Positions 50,754 through 58,987 of a stretch of 64,000 bases of DNA are shown here, in pieces. The notes under the pieces are model-generated. The model was not told the DNA's origin. It did no database searches and was given only the letters and a program-made list of their open reading frames with translations. The translations under genes and the position numbers were made by a program. The DNA comes from CAWDVB01 sp963824105. Its GTDB lineage: Bacteria; Actinomycetota; Actinomycetes; Propionibacteriales; Nocardioidaceae. The DNA is taken from NCBI GenBank assembly GCA_963824105.1, contig CAWGNN010000009.1, forward strand, positions 1 through 64,000. The letters run 5' to 3'. Each line of letters opens with the position of its first letter. The stretch's first letter is position 1.

Positions 50754-52213
50754 ACGGGCCCATCCGCAGGCTCAGCGTGTTCGCGCTGGTGCTCTTCGTC
50801 GCGCTGCTGGGCAACGCCACCTACCTGCAGTTCTTCCAGGCCGATTCGCTGAACGCCCGCAACGACAACCGGCGCGTCATCGACGCGGAGTTCTCCCGTG
50901 AGCGCGGCGCGATCGTGGCAGCGGGGACGCCGGTCGCGCGCACCGTGCCGTCCAATGACCGGTTCAAGTTCCAGCGGGTGTACCCGCAGGGTCCGGAGTA
51001 TGCCCAGCTGACCGGCTTCTTCTCCTACATCTACGGGCGCAACGCCGTGGAGCTGACCGAGAACGACGTGCTGTCCGGGAACGACCCTCGCCTCTTCGTG
51101 AACAACCTGGTCGATCTGCTCGGCAACAGTCAGCCGCGGGGCGGCAGCGTCTCGCTGACCATCGATCCGGCCGCACAGAGCGCCGCTTTCGACGGACTGA
51201 AGGCACTGGGGGCGAGCACCCAGGGCGCCGTCGTGGCCATCCAGCCGTCGACCGGCAAGATCCTCGCCCTCGTCTCGTCGCCGAGCTACGACCCCAATCG
51301 CCTGGCCTCACATGACTTCGCCGGCGTGGCGCGGGCATGGAAGAAGCTGACCACCAATGCGAACCGGCCGCTGCTCGACCGGGCGATCCAGACCACGCTG
51401 CCCCCGGGGTCGGCCTTCAAGCTCGTCACCGCCGCGGCCGCACTCTCCTCGGGGAGCTACACGGTGGACTCCAAGGTGCCCGGCGGCGCGAGCCTGACTT
51501 TGCCGGAGACCGATCACAAGCTCACCAACGAGAACGGGCTCTCCTGCGGCGGGGCCAGGATCACGCTGCAGCGAGCACTCGAGGTGTCCTGCAACGTGTC
51601 CTACGGATGGCTGGGGATGCAGTTGGGCGCCGACGCGCTGCGTCAGCAGGCGGAGGCGTTCGGCTGGGATCAGGTCTACCTCGAGGATCTCAACGGCCAG
51701 CAGCCCAGTCAGTTCCCCGACAACCCCGATGCACCGGAGACGGCGTTCTCCGCGATCGGCCAGTTCGACGTCACCGCGACGCCGCTGCAGATGGCGATGG
51801 TCGCGGCCGGGATCGCCAACCACGGAACGGTGATGAGGCCCTATGTCGTCGACGAAGTACGTGGCACCGACCTCAGCATCCTCAACAAGACGACCCCGAT
51901 CCCGCTGTCACAGGCGGTCTCGCCTCTGGTGGCGCGGGACCTCACCCAGATGATGATCGGGGTCGTGGACAACGGGACCGGCACCGCCGCCCAGATCCCA
52001 GGGGTGCAGGTCGCCGGGAAGACGGGGACCGCACAGAGTGCGCCGTCACGACCGCCATATGCGTGGTTCGTCTCCTTCGCCCCCGCTGACAACCCCCAGG
52101 TCGCGGTGGCCGTCCTGGTCCAGGACGCGGGAGTCGCACGCAACCAGATCTCGGGCGGTGGCCTCGCCGCCCCGATCGCCAGAGCCGTGATGGAGGCGGT
52201 GATCGGCAAGTGA
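50750..52213 (+). CDS. pbpA: Class B penicillin-binding protein PbpA, 487 aa
   Basis: Peptidoglycan transpeptidase. A short cytoplasmic start and one membrane helix (residues 7-27) precede a dimerisation domain and the transpeptidase domain. Active motifs are SxxK (SAFK, in TLPPGSAFKLVTAAA, Ser near residue 220), SxN (Ser-Cys-Asn in EVSCNVSYGWLG, near 280) and KTG (VAGKTGTAQSAP, near 423). Start GTG or TTG-like initiation at 50750 overlaps rodA. Together with RodA it elongates the cell wall. It ends 82 nt before pknB. Confidence 0.94.
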   Translation: MNGPIRRLSVFALVLFVALLGNATYLQFFQADSLNARNDNRRVIDAEFSRERGAIVAAGTPVARTVPSNDRFKFQRVYPQGPEYAQLTGFFSYIYGRNAVELTENDVLSGNDPRLFVNNLVDLLGNSQPRGGSVSLTIDPAAQSAAFDGLKALGASTQGAVVAIQPSTGKILALVSSPSYDPNRLASHDFAGVARAWKKLTTNANRPLLDRAIQTTLPPGSAFKLVTAAAALSSGSYTVDSKVPGGASLTLPETDHKLTNENGLSCGGARITLQRALEVSCNVSYGWLGMQLGADALRQQAEAFGWDQVYLEDLNGQQPSQFPDNPDAPETAFSAIGQFDVTATPLQMAMVAAGIANHGTVMRPYVVDEVRGTDLSILNKTTPIPLSQAVSPLVARDLTQMMIGVVDNGTGTAAQIPGVQVAGKTGTAQSAPSRPPYAWFVSFAPADNPQVAVAVLVQDAGVARNQISGGGLAAPIARAVMEAVIGK

Positions 52214-52295
52214 GAGCACCTCTGTGTCGTTCGGAATCCCCTGATCGGGGAGACTTGGCTGTGCCGGTGCCATCGCCGGCGACGAAAGGTTTGGC

Positions 52296-54041
52296 ATGAC
52301 GGACGGAATGGGCGGCGAGCGGGTCATCGTCGGCGGCAGATACGAGCTCGGTGAGCTGCTCGGCCGCGGCGGCATGGCAGAGGTTCGCAAGGGCACCGAT
52401 ATCAGGCTGGGACGAGTGGTCGCGGTCAAGCGGCTCCGCACCGACCTCGCCGAGGACCCGGTCTTCCAGGCCCGCTTCCGCAGGGAGGCGCAGTCGGCCG
52501 CGAGCCTCAACCACCCCGCGATCGCGGCGGTCTACGACACCGGCGAGGAGCCGATGCCCGATGGCATCCACGCCCAGCCGTACATCGTGATGGAGTACAT
52601 CTCGGGACGGACGCTGCGTGACATCCTCCGCGAGGGCCGCAAGATCCTGCCCGAGCGTGCGTTCGAGATCACCGCTGGAGTCCTCTCGGCCCTGGACTAC
52701 TCACACCGGTCCGGCATCATCCACCGGGACATCAAGCCCGCCAACGTGATGCTGACCCCGTCCGGCGACATCAAGGTCATGGACTTCGGCATCGCGCGGG
52801 CCCTGGCCGACTCCTCGACCGGAATGACCCAGACGGCCGCCGTGGTGGGCACCGCGCAGTACCTCTCCCCGGAGCAGGCACGCGGGGAGACCGTCGATGC
52901 GCGATCCGACGTCTACTCGACCGGTTGCCTGCTCTACGAGCTGCTGACCGGACGCCCCCCCTTCACCGGCGAGAGCCCGGTCTCCGTCGCCTACCAGCAC
53001 GTCCGGGAGGCGGCACCCGCTCCCTCGTCCCTCGTTCCTGACCTGTCCCCCGACGTCGACGCGATCGTCATGAAGGCCCTGGCCAAGCCCATCGGCGAGC
53101 GTTACCAGAGCGCGGCGCAGATGCGTGCCGACATCGAGCGACACCTCGCCGGGCTGCCCGTGCAGGCGCCTCCGGCGCCCGCCATCGTGGAGCCGGAGCC
53201 GGTGCACGAGCCGGACCGCACGACGATCTTCGCCCCGGACCTCGCCGGAGTCGAGGAGGACGAGTCCCGCGGTGGCCGCGGCCGCTGGGCGCTGTGGGTC
53301 CTCCTCGCCCTGGCCTTGGTCCTCGTTGGTGCGGCCATCGCCGCCGCGATGTCGCTGTTCAAGTCCGGGCCCGCGGACATCCTCGTGCCGACGGTCACCA
53401 ACCTCACGCTCGAACAGGCCCGCTCTGCGCTGGCGCCCAGCCTCACGGTGGGTCAGGTGACCCGGGAGGCGTCGTCGGACATCCCGGTGGGCCTCATCAT
53501 CGCTCAAGACCCCCTGCCCGGTGCTGCGGCCGCCCCCGGAACGACCGTCGACCTCGTGATCTCGTCGGGTCCCGACACCGTGGTCGTTCCGAACTTGACC
53601 GGTGACACCCGAACCGTGGCCAAGAGCAAGCTCGAGGCTCTCGGGCTGGTGGTGGACCTGCGCAAACAGCAGTCCGACCAGCCCAAGGGGAGCGTGATCA
53701 ACACCGAGCCGCAGGCGGGTGAGTCGGCCCAGGTGGGATCGACCGTCACCGTCTACTGGTCGTCAGGCCCGAAGACCATTCCGGACGTGATCGGGATGAC
53801 CGAGGACGAGGCTCGCGCCACCCTGGTCGGATACGGCTTCGTCCCCGACGTCCGGTACGACACCTCGACACCCGCGCCGCCCGGCACCGTTATCGACCAG
53901 GTACCCGGCAAGGGAGGGACGGCCCCCCAGGGCACGACCGTGGTGATCTTCGTCAGCCAAGCCGCACCGACCACCGCGCCCACCACCGCACCGACCACGG
54001 CGCCCACCACCGCACCGACCACGGCCTCGAGTAGTTCCTGA
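52296..54041 (+). CDS. pknB: Serine/threonine kinase PknB with three PASTA domains, 581 aa
   Basis: The kinase domain (about residues 15-280) has the glycine loop LGRGGMAEVRKG, catalytic Lys in VVAVKRL, HRD loop IIHRDIKPANVML, DFG in KVMDFGIA and YLSPEQARGE. One membrane helix spans about residues 329-352. Three extracellular PASTA repeats follow (PTVTNLTLEQARSALAP, VPNLTGDTRTVAKSKLEALG, IPDVIGMTEDEARATLVGYG), then a low-complexity tail of repeated PTTA units. PASTA domains bind peptidoglycan fragments. No pknA lies in the operon. Start ATG 52296. Confidence 0.96.
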   Translation: MTDGMGGERVIVGGRYELGELLGRGGMAEVRKGTDIRLGRVVAVKRLRTDLAEDPVFQARFRREAQSAASLNHPAIAAVYDTGEEPMPDGIHAQPYIVMEYISGRTLRDILREGRKILPERAFEITAGVLSALDYSHRSGIIHRDIKPANVMLTPSGDIKVMDFGIARALADSSTGMTQTAAVVGTAQYLSPEQARGETVDARSDVYSTGCLLYELLTGRPPFTGESPVSVAYQHVREAAPAPSSLVPDLSPDVDAIVMKALAKPIGERYQSAAQMRADIERHLAGLPVQAPPAPAIVEPEPVHEPDRTTIFAPDLAGVEEDESRGGRGRWALWVLLALALVLVGAAIAAAMSLFKSGPADILVPTVTNLTLEQARSALAPSLTVGQVTREASSDIPVGLIIAQDPLPGAAAAPGTTVDLVISSGPDTVVVPNLTGDTRTVAKSKLEALGLVVDLRKQQSDQPKGSVINTEPQAGESAQVGSTVTVYWSSGPKTIPDVIGMTEDEARATLVGYGFVPDVRYDTSTPAPPGTVIDQVPGKGGTAPQGTTVVIFVSQAAPTTAPTTAPTTAPTTAPTTASSSS

Positions 54042-54058
54042 CCGGGGAGGGCGGCTCC

Positions 54059-54799
54059 CTAGGGAGAGGCGGCCGCCCGAGCCGAGTTCAGGGTCAGGCT
54101 GCCCGCGTACCCGGGAAGGTCGAGCGCGTCCGACGGCTCGACCTTCCAGCCCAGTTGGTACAGGGCGGCGGTCGAGCGGTACAGCGCCAGGTAGTCGCTG
54201 GTGTCGAGGGCTGCCAGTAGCCGGCTCGGGTCCCCGATCGCCTGGATGACGTACGGCGGGGCGTAGGGGACGCCGTCAACGATCACGGAGTTTCCCACGC
54301 ACTTGACCCCGGTCGTGCTGATCACCCGCTGGTCCTGGACGCTCATCGCCTCCGCACCGGCCGACCACAGGGCGTTCATCACGGCCTCGATGTCCTGCTG
54401 GTGCACCAGAAGCTGGCTTACGTCCACCCCCGGCTGCTCCCGGACGCTGCGCGGAGCGTCCCAGAGAGTGACGGTGACTCCGGGGCCGGTGACCGCGGTC
54501 AGCCCCACGGATGCTCGCAACGCGTCGACCCGGCTCTGGAGCTTCGAACTGGAGTCGGTCTGGAGGGCCGCCGTGAGTGAGGTGACCTGGTCGTTGAGCT
54601 CCGCGGCCTGGGCGCGCAACGTGGCGAGGGTCGCGGCCTGCCGATTGACCAGGTCGGCGATGTTCTCAAAGCCTGCGTCCCGGAGGTCGCTGCCACCGGA
54701 GTTCACGGCGCTGGTGGCGAAGAGCGCGCCGGCCAGCACCGAGGCTCCGAAGCCGAGCGCGCGCCAGCGCCGTGACTGCTTGCGAACAGAGCTTGGCAC
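54059..54799 (-). CDS. DUF881 protein, 246 aa
   Basis: A basic start and one membrane helix (about residues 13-32, LGFGASVLAGALFATSA) are followed by a coiled-coil (RQAATLATLRAQAAELNDQV) and the DUF881 domain with GPGVTVTLWDAP, VHQQDIEAVMNALWSAGAEA and SVQDQRVISTTGVKCVGNSV. This is a common gene next to crgA and pknB in actinobacteria, with a proposed role in cell envelope or division; the exact function is unknown. It is convergent with pknB with 17 nt between and divergent from crgA. Confidence 0.9.
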   Translation of the reverse strand: MPSSVRKQSRRWRALGFGASVLAGALFATSAVNSGGSDLRDAGFENIADLVNRQAATLATLRAQAAELNDQVTSLTAALQTDSSSKLQSRVDALRASVGLTAVTGPGVTVTLWDAPRSVREQPGVDVSQLLVHQQDIEAVMNALWSAGAEAMSVQDQRVISTTGVKCVGNSVIVDGVPYAPPYVIQAIGDPSRLLAALDTSDYLALYRSTAALYQLGWKVEPSDALDLPGYAGSLTLNSARAAASP

Positions 54800-54941
54800 A
54801 GTGTCACTCGGTCCTGTTTCGTCTTCGGAGCATCGCCCCGACTACGCTAGCCGACGGAACGAAGGCGCGGCCTCACCGAAGGCACGTCCTAGCCGCGGCG
54901 ATGTCGTCGCGGCGCCCTCAGCAACGCAGCAAGGAGACCTC

Positions 54942-55358
54942 GTGGCCCAGCAGCCCAAAATGGCCAGACCCCAGAACTCTCTGCCCCGGATCGTGGTGGT
55001 GTCGGTGCTGGCGGTCGTCGGCATCGCCTGGGTCGCGGTCTATCTCGCGGCCGGTCGCAACGGCACCTCGATCCCGTGGATGTTCGACCTCGGGAACTGG
55101 AACTGGCTGATCGGCTTCGGGCTCTTCTTCGTCGGCCTCACCGCGTCGGCCAACCCCGGCACTCCGATGGGACGCGGGCGCGGGGTGCTCGTTGGCATGC
55201 TGGGCAGCTTCCTCATCGGCCTGGTGTGGATCGTGCTCTACTACGTCACCGGAAGCTCCGGCCAGGTCCCGCTGATCAACGAGCTGGGGAACTACAACCT
55301 GTTCGTGGGGGTCGCCTTCCTCGCGGTTGGATTCGCTTTCGCCACCAAGTGGGAGTGA
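54942..55358 (+). CDS. crgA: CrgA-like division protein made of two tandem copies, 138 aa
   Basis: CrgA is a small divisome protein with two membrane helices that recruits FtsI and others. Here the CrgA pattern occurs twice. Copy 1 (about residues 15-70) reads VLAVVGIAWVAVYLAAGRNG, then DLGNWNWLIGFGLFFVGLTA. Copy 2 (85-138) reads LGSFLIGLVWIVLYYVTGSS, then ELGNYNLFVGVAFLAVGFAF, ending in ATKWE. The usual single-copy length is about 90 residues. I chose GTG 54942, which has AAGGAG at good spacing. It is divergent from the DUF881 gene. Confidence 0.85.
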   Translation: MAQQPKMARPQNSLPRIVVVSVLAVVGIAWVAVYLAAGRNGTSIPWMFDLGNWNWLIGFGLFFVGLTASANPGTPMGRGRGVLVGMLGSFLIGLVWIVLYYVTGSSGQVPLINELGNYNLFVGVAFLAVGFAFATKWE

Positions 55359-55394
55359 GCGCGAGCCCTCGACCGCCGAGGCTCACACGCTGAC

Positions 55395-55426
55395 TTATCC
55401 ACAAGCTGATCCACAGCCGTGGACAA
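55395..55426. promoter_or_regulatory. Cluster of three DnaA-box-like 9-mers
   Basis: TTATCCACA (55395-55403, perfect consensus), TGATCCACA (55407-55415) and, reversed, TTGTCCACG (55418-55426, complement of cgtggacaa) lie 11-12 nt apart in the 89-nt gap between crgA and the convergent rhomboid gene. The window is origin-proximal. These may bind DnaA. Confidence 0.6.
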
Positions 55427-55447
55427 ATCACACAGGTGTAAGTCGGG

Positions 55448-56335
55448 TCAGCCCAACATCACGGTACGGGCCACGAATGCCACGGCCAGGACGACGGCGA
55501 AAGCCGCCATCCCGGTCGTCTGCACCGCTGTCCTACCCCTCCGGGGGGCGTACGCGATGAGCACGGCCAGTAGCACCCCACCGATGAACCCACCGAGATG
55601 GCCCTGCCAGGAGATGAACCCGCGGCCCACCACGGTGAACACGAAGTTGAGGCCGATCCAGAAGAGGATGGTGCGCACGTCCCCGCCGACCTTCAGCGCA
55701 ACGATGAGCAGGGCGCCCATCAGACCGAAGATCGCCCCGGACGCACCCACGGTCGGCACGTTGGCCGGACCGAACCAGTAGATCAGAGCGCTGCCGGCCA
55801 GGCCGCTCAGCAGGTAGAGGGAGAAGAAGCGCCAGCGACCCAGGATCGCCTCGAGCTGAGGGCCCAGGATCCACAGGGCGACCATGTTGAAGCCGATGTG
55901 CCAGATCTGCACATGAGTGAACATCGAGGTCAGCGGCTGCCACCACGCTCCGCCGGCGACCCCCTGGTAGATCTCCAGGCACCTGCCACCGAACGCCCTC
56001 CCGCAGGAGTCCTGCTGGAGAAGCCACAGCTTGTTCAGCACCGAGCTGTTGTTGCCGCCCGTGACCATGATCAGTAGCCAAACCGCGGCGTTGACGCCGA
56101 TGAGGACGCGCGAGACTAGGGCGAGATCCCCGGTACGACGCCCGCCGAAGGGGGTTCTCGCTTGCCGGGTGCTCCGCCGACCCTCCGCGAGACACTCCGG
56201 ACACTGGAAGCCCACCGGGGCGGAGTTCATGCAGTCAGGGCAGATCGGCCGATCGCAGCGCTGGCAGCGGATATGGGACTCACGATCGGGATGCCGGTAG
56301 CAGACCGGGACTCCGGCCTGCTGGCTCTCGGACAC
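55448..56335 (-). CDS. Rhomboid-family serine protease with an N-terminal zinc-binding domain, 295 aa
   Basis: The first 50 residues carry Cys/His pairs (PVCYRHPDRESHIRCQRCDR and PICPDCMNSAPVGFQCPEC) that fit a B-box-like zinc finger. Seven helices then form the rhomboid core: HVQIWHIGFNMVALWILGPQ, the catalytic Ser in VGASGAIFGLMGAL, and the catalytic His in SWQGHLGGFIGGVLLA. It cleaves membrane-embedded substrates; which ones is unknown. I chose GTG 56335, 4 nt after the cyclophilin stop. It is in the same minus-strand unit as cyclophilin. Confidence 0.92.
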   Translation of the reverse strand: MSESQQAGVPVCYRHPDRESHIRCQRCDRPICPDCMNSAPVGFQCPECLAEGRRSTRQARTPFGGRRTGDLALVSRVLIGVNAAVWLLIMVTGGNNSSVLNKLWLLQQDSCGRAFGGRCLEIYQGVAGGAWWQPLTSMFTHVQIWHIGFNMVALWILGPQLEAILGRWRFFSLYLLSGLAGSALIYWFGPANVPTVGASGAIFGLMGALLIVALKVGGDVRTILFWIGLNFVFTVVGRGFISWQGHLGGFIGGVLLAVLIAYAPRRGRTAVQTTGMAAFAVVLAVAFVARTVMLG

Positions 56336-56339
56336 CGGT

Positions 56340-56861
56340 TCAGCGTTCCTCGACGACGACGCTCTCGATGACCACCGGGTCGACCGGTCGGTCCATGTGA
56401 CCGGTCGATGTGGCCGCGATAGCATCGACGACCGCCTTCGACTCGTCGTCGGAGACCTCACCGAAGATGGTGTGCCGCATGTTCAGGTGCGGGGTGGGCG
56501 CGACGGTGATGAAGAACTGGGAGCCGTTGGAGTTCGGGCCGGAATTGGCCATCGCCAGCAGGTAGGGACGGTCGAACAGCAGCTCAGGGTGGAACTCGTC
56601 CTTGAAGGAGTAGCCCGGGCCACCGGTGCCGGTCCCGAGTGGGCACCCCCCCTGGATCATGAACCCCTCGATCACCCGATGGAACCCCAGACCGTCGTAG
56701 AAGTTGCCGGTCTTCTTCGCGCCGGTCCGCGGGTCGACGTACTCCTTGGCACCTGTCGCCAGGCCGACGAAGTTCTCCACGGTGGCCGGCGCGTGGTTCG
56801 CAAAGAGCTTGACGTTGATGTCGCCGAGGTTGGTCTTCAACGTCGCGTAGGTCTCGGTCAC
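56340..56861 (-). CDS. Cyclophilin-type peptidyl-prolyl isomerase, 173 aa
   Basis: Cyclophilin catalyses cis-trans isomerisation of proline bonds. YATLKTNLGDINVKLFANHA is the N-terminal strand, followed by PATVENFVGLATGAKEYVDP, YDGLGFHRVIEGFMIQGGCP (catalytic Arg, Phe), and MANSGPNSNGSQFFITVAPT with TPHLNMRHTIFGEV at the end. I chose GTG 56861, which has AAAGG upstream and gives the normal length; ATG 56879 would add six residues. No signal peptide, so cytoplasmic. Next gene: rhomboid, 4 nt downstream. Confidence 0.93.
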   Translation of the reverse strand: MTETYATLKTNLGDINVKLFANHAPATVENFVGLATGAKEYVDPRTGAKKTGNFYDGLGFHRVIEGFMIQGGCPLGTGTGGPGYSFKDEFHPELLFDRPYLLAMANSGPNSNGSQFFITVAPTPHLNMRHTIFGEVSDDESKAVVDAIAATSTGHMDRPVDPVVIESVVVEER

Positions 56862-56967
56862 CGGGACCGCCTTTCCCATCGGTTGATGTCCCCGCGATTG
56901 TGCCATGGGACCGGACACGGCGACCGGGGGGCTTGGTGCACCCACGCAGAGGCGTCACAATGGGTCT

Positions 56968-57072
56968 GTGCGCAAGCTCTTGTCGTTGTTGCTGATCGCA
57001 GTCGGCGTGGCCGCGGTGGTGGTCATCCTCCGCCGGACCGGGGGCGAGGACGCCACCTGGCATCACCTCTGA
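56968..57072 (+). CDS. Tiny single-helix membrane protein, DLW-39-like, 34 aa
   Basis: From GTG 56968 the product begins Val(Met)-Arg-Lys-Leu-Leu, has one hydrophobic helix of about 20 residues (LSLLLIAVGVAAVVVILRR) and an acidic, Trp-containing end (GGEDATWHHL). The layout matches the better-supported mini-protein at 62921-63046. There is no strong Shine-Dalgarno sequence. It is divergent from the cyclophilin gene and is followed by a 14-nt tandem repeat. The call rests on its pattern. Confidence 0.45.
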   Translation: MRKLLSLLLIAVGVAAVVVILRRTGGEDATWHHL

Positions 57073-57073
57073 G

Positions 57074-57101
57074 GCATCACCGCCGGGGCATCACCGCCGG
57101 G
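57074..57101. repeat. 14-nt tandem duplication
   Basis: gcatcaccgccggg occurs twice in tandem at 57074-57087 and 57088-57101, with a worn third copy (gcatcacct) just before, overlapping the end of the tiny gene at 56968-57072. Confidence 0.7.
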
Positions 57102-57135
57102 GCACCCCCGCTGCCGCCCGGCCTCTCGGCCAGGG

Positions 57136-57486
57136 TCAGGCCTGGAAGTGCTCTCGGACCACGCGGGTTGCGTTGTGCTCGGCCCAGAAGCTGGCGATCG
57201 GCACCGTGCCGAGGAAGATCGTCATGAGGGTGAAACCGATGCGCCAGTTGGCGCGCCGGGACAGGGCGAAGGCCGTGATGAGGAACGTCATGTACAGCCA
57301 CCCGTGGGTGATACCCAGGTAGAGCGAGATATGTGCTCCGACGTCCTGGGCCGTGGTCCCCACCGGGATCCAGGCATCGTTGAGACGGTGTAGCTCGTTG
57401 AGCGGGAGCCCGATGAAGACGAGGACGATGAGCAGTACACCGACGGTGTTGGCGAGGATGCGGTAGGCCAGCAGGAGTCGATTCAC
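57136..57486 (-). CDS. DUF3817 membrane protein, 116 aa
   Basis: Three hydrophobic helices make up the protein: ILANTVGVLLIVLVFIGLPL, then HISLYLGITHGWLYMTFLIT, then FTLMTIFLGTVPIASFWAEH. ThrHisGlyTrp-Leu-Tyr and the ending AEHNATRVVREHF are the DUF3817 pattern. The family is found in actinobacteria, often beside SURF1 or transporter genes, with no known function. I chose GTG 57486 because the frame upstream is antisense to SURF1. It lies 10 nt downstream of SURF1 and is probably co-transcribed with it. Confidence 0.85.
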   Translation of the reverse strand: MNRLLLAYRILANTVGVLLIVLVFIGLPLNELHRLNDAWIPVGTTAQDVGAHISLYLGITHGWLYMTFLITAFALSRRANWRIGFTLMTIFLGTVPIASFWAEHNATRVVREHFQA

Positions 57487-57496
57487 GGGGCAGAGG

Positions 57497-58276
57497 CTAC
57501 TCCAGTGACTCCAGCCGTTCCTCGGCAGCACTCTCGTCCATCTCCCCCTGCCGCTGCCGGTCCGCAAGGACCGCGTCCATCGACCATCGCCACCACATGA
57601 AGAGGGCGAAGGCACCGAAGGTCCACCACTGGAAGGCGTAGAAGAGGTTGCGTATCGAGGTGGTGGCACCCAGACGGGGAAGCGAATCCGGCGGGACCAC
57701 CGTCGACGCAACGGCCGGTGCGGCTGACTTCATCACCACATAGCCAGGCGACAGCGTCACCGTCAGTCGTTGAGCCGCCGACGCCGTACTCAGGGTCGGG
57801 AGGATGTCGTCGCTCGGGTCCGCGTCGATGATCGACCCGCCGTCCGAGGGCTGGAGCCATCCGGTCACGGCGGCCGATCCTGTGGGTGCCGGGCCCGAAG
57901 GTTGTGCCACGAATCCGACCACGACGAGGGTGGCGTGGTCCGCAGGATCAGCCCACCCGAGCGGAGTCACCTGCCAGTACCCGTCGCTACCGTCGAGCTG
58001 CCGACCGGAGACGTAGAAGGTGGAGTCGGTCAACCACGTCCCGGTGACGGTCACCGGAGCGCCGACCTGATCGGTGGTCAGGACCGTGGTGCCCCCGAGG
58101 AGCTGCTGCAACGAGACCGGGGCGGCGTTCTGCAGGTCCCGCTCGACGACTGCCCGGTGGTGTCCCCACACGCCGTACTGCCACATGCCGAGCAACGTGG
58201 TGGCCACGATGGCCACGACGCCCGCGATGTGGAGGGCCCACATGCGGGGAGCGAGGACAACGCGGAGGGTGCGCAC
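57497..58276 (-). CDS. SURF1-family cytochrome oxidase assembly protein, 259 aa
   Basis: SURF1 helps insert heme a into cytochrome c oxidase. Two membrane helices flank a periplasmic domain: one near residues 13-33 with LGMWQYGVWGHHRAV after it, and one near 216-236 (NLFYAFQWWTFGAFALFMWW). The periplasmic part has PVTVTGTWLTDSTFYVSGRQ and YWQVTPLGWADPADHATLVV. The C-terminus is cytoplasmic and acidic. It starts 39 nt past the trkA stop on the same strand. Confidence 0.92.
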   Translation of the reverse strand: MRTLRVVLAPRMWALHIAGVVAIVATTLLGMWQYGVWGHHRAVVERDLQNAAPVSLQQLLGGTTVLTTDQVGAPVTVTGTWLTDSTFYVSGRQLDGSDGYWQVTPLGWADPADHATLVVVGFVAQPSGPAPTGSAAVTGWLQPSDGGSIIDADPSDDILPTLSTASAAQRLTVTLSPGYVVMKSAAPAVASTVVPPDSLPRLGATTSIRNLFYAFQWWTFGAFALFMWWRWSMDAVLADRQRQGEMDESAAEERLESLE

Positions 58277-58315
58277 GATGCCTGAGCCTACGTCCGCCCG
58301 GGAGGGCGTCAGCGC

Positions 58316-58987
58316 TCAGGACAACAGGCTGAACTTCTCGACGCCTGCACGGGAACCGGAGACGATGATCAGGTCACCTTCGTGGACCACTGTCTCGGGG
58401 GTGGCGTGGGTGAAGTCCTCGCCTTGGCGCTTGACCCCGACGATCGTCACGCCGAACTCGCTGCGCACCCGCGACTCGCTCAGCGGTCGGTCCCAGATCC
58501 GCTGGGGTGGTCGCGTCTTGACGATCGCGTAGCCGTCGTCGAACTCGATGTAGTCCAGCATCTTGCCCGCCACCAGGTGAGCGACCCGGCGGCCCATGTC
58601 GTGCTCCGGACGGACCACGTGGTGAACGCCGAGCTGGGTCAGGATCTTGGCGTGGGCGGTGGTCATCGCCTTGGCCCAGACCTCCTTCACGCCCAGCTCA
58701 AGAAGGATGGATGCGGTGAGGATGCTCGACTCCAAGTCGGTCCCGATCCCCACCACGGCCCGTTCGAAGTGGGTGATCCCGAGTTGTCGCAACGCCTCCT
58801 CGTTCGTCGAGTCTGCGACGACGACGTGGGTCAGCCGGTCCGCCAGGCCCTGGACGTTTTCGGGGTCGGTGTCGACGCCGAGCACCTCGATGCCGTTCTC
58901 CTCCAGCTCCAGGGCGAGCGAACTACCGAACCGGCCGAGGCCGAGGACCACGACCTCGCCCGGGAGTGAACTGTCGCGTTTAGCCAA
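58316..58987 (-). CDS. trkA: TrkA-type potassium channel regulator, 223 aa
   Basis: Cytoplasmic gating subunit for the Trk potassium uptake system. The RCK_N Rossmann domain has VVVLGLGRFGSSLALELEEN and VLGVDTDPENVQGLADRLTH, HVVVADSTNEEALRQLGITH and VRPEHDMGRRVAHLVAG. The RCK_C domain ends EGDLIIVSGSRAGVEKF. Start TTG 58987 overlaps the trkH stop by 8 nt and has GGAGGG about 10 nt upstream; the longer frame upstream is inside trkH. The two are co-translated. Confidence 0.92.
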   Translation of the reverse strand: MAKRDSSLPGEVVVLGLGRFGSSLALELEENGIEVLGVDTDPENVQGLADRLTHVVVADSTNEEALRQLGITHFERAVVGIGTDLESSILTASILLELGVKEVWAKAMTTAHAKILTQLGVHHVVRPEHDMGRRVAHLVAGKMLDYIEFDDGYAIVKTRPPQRIWDRPLSESRVRSEFGVTIVGVKRQGEDFTHATPETVVHEGDLIIVSGSRAGVEKFSLLS

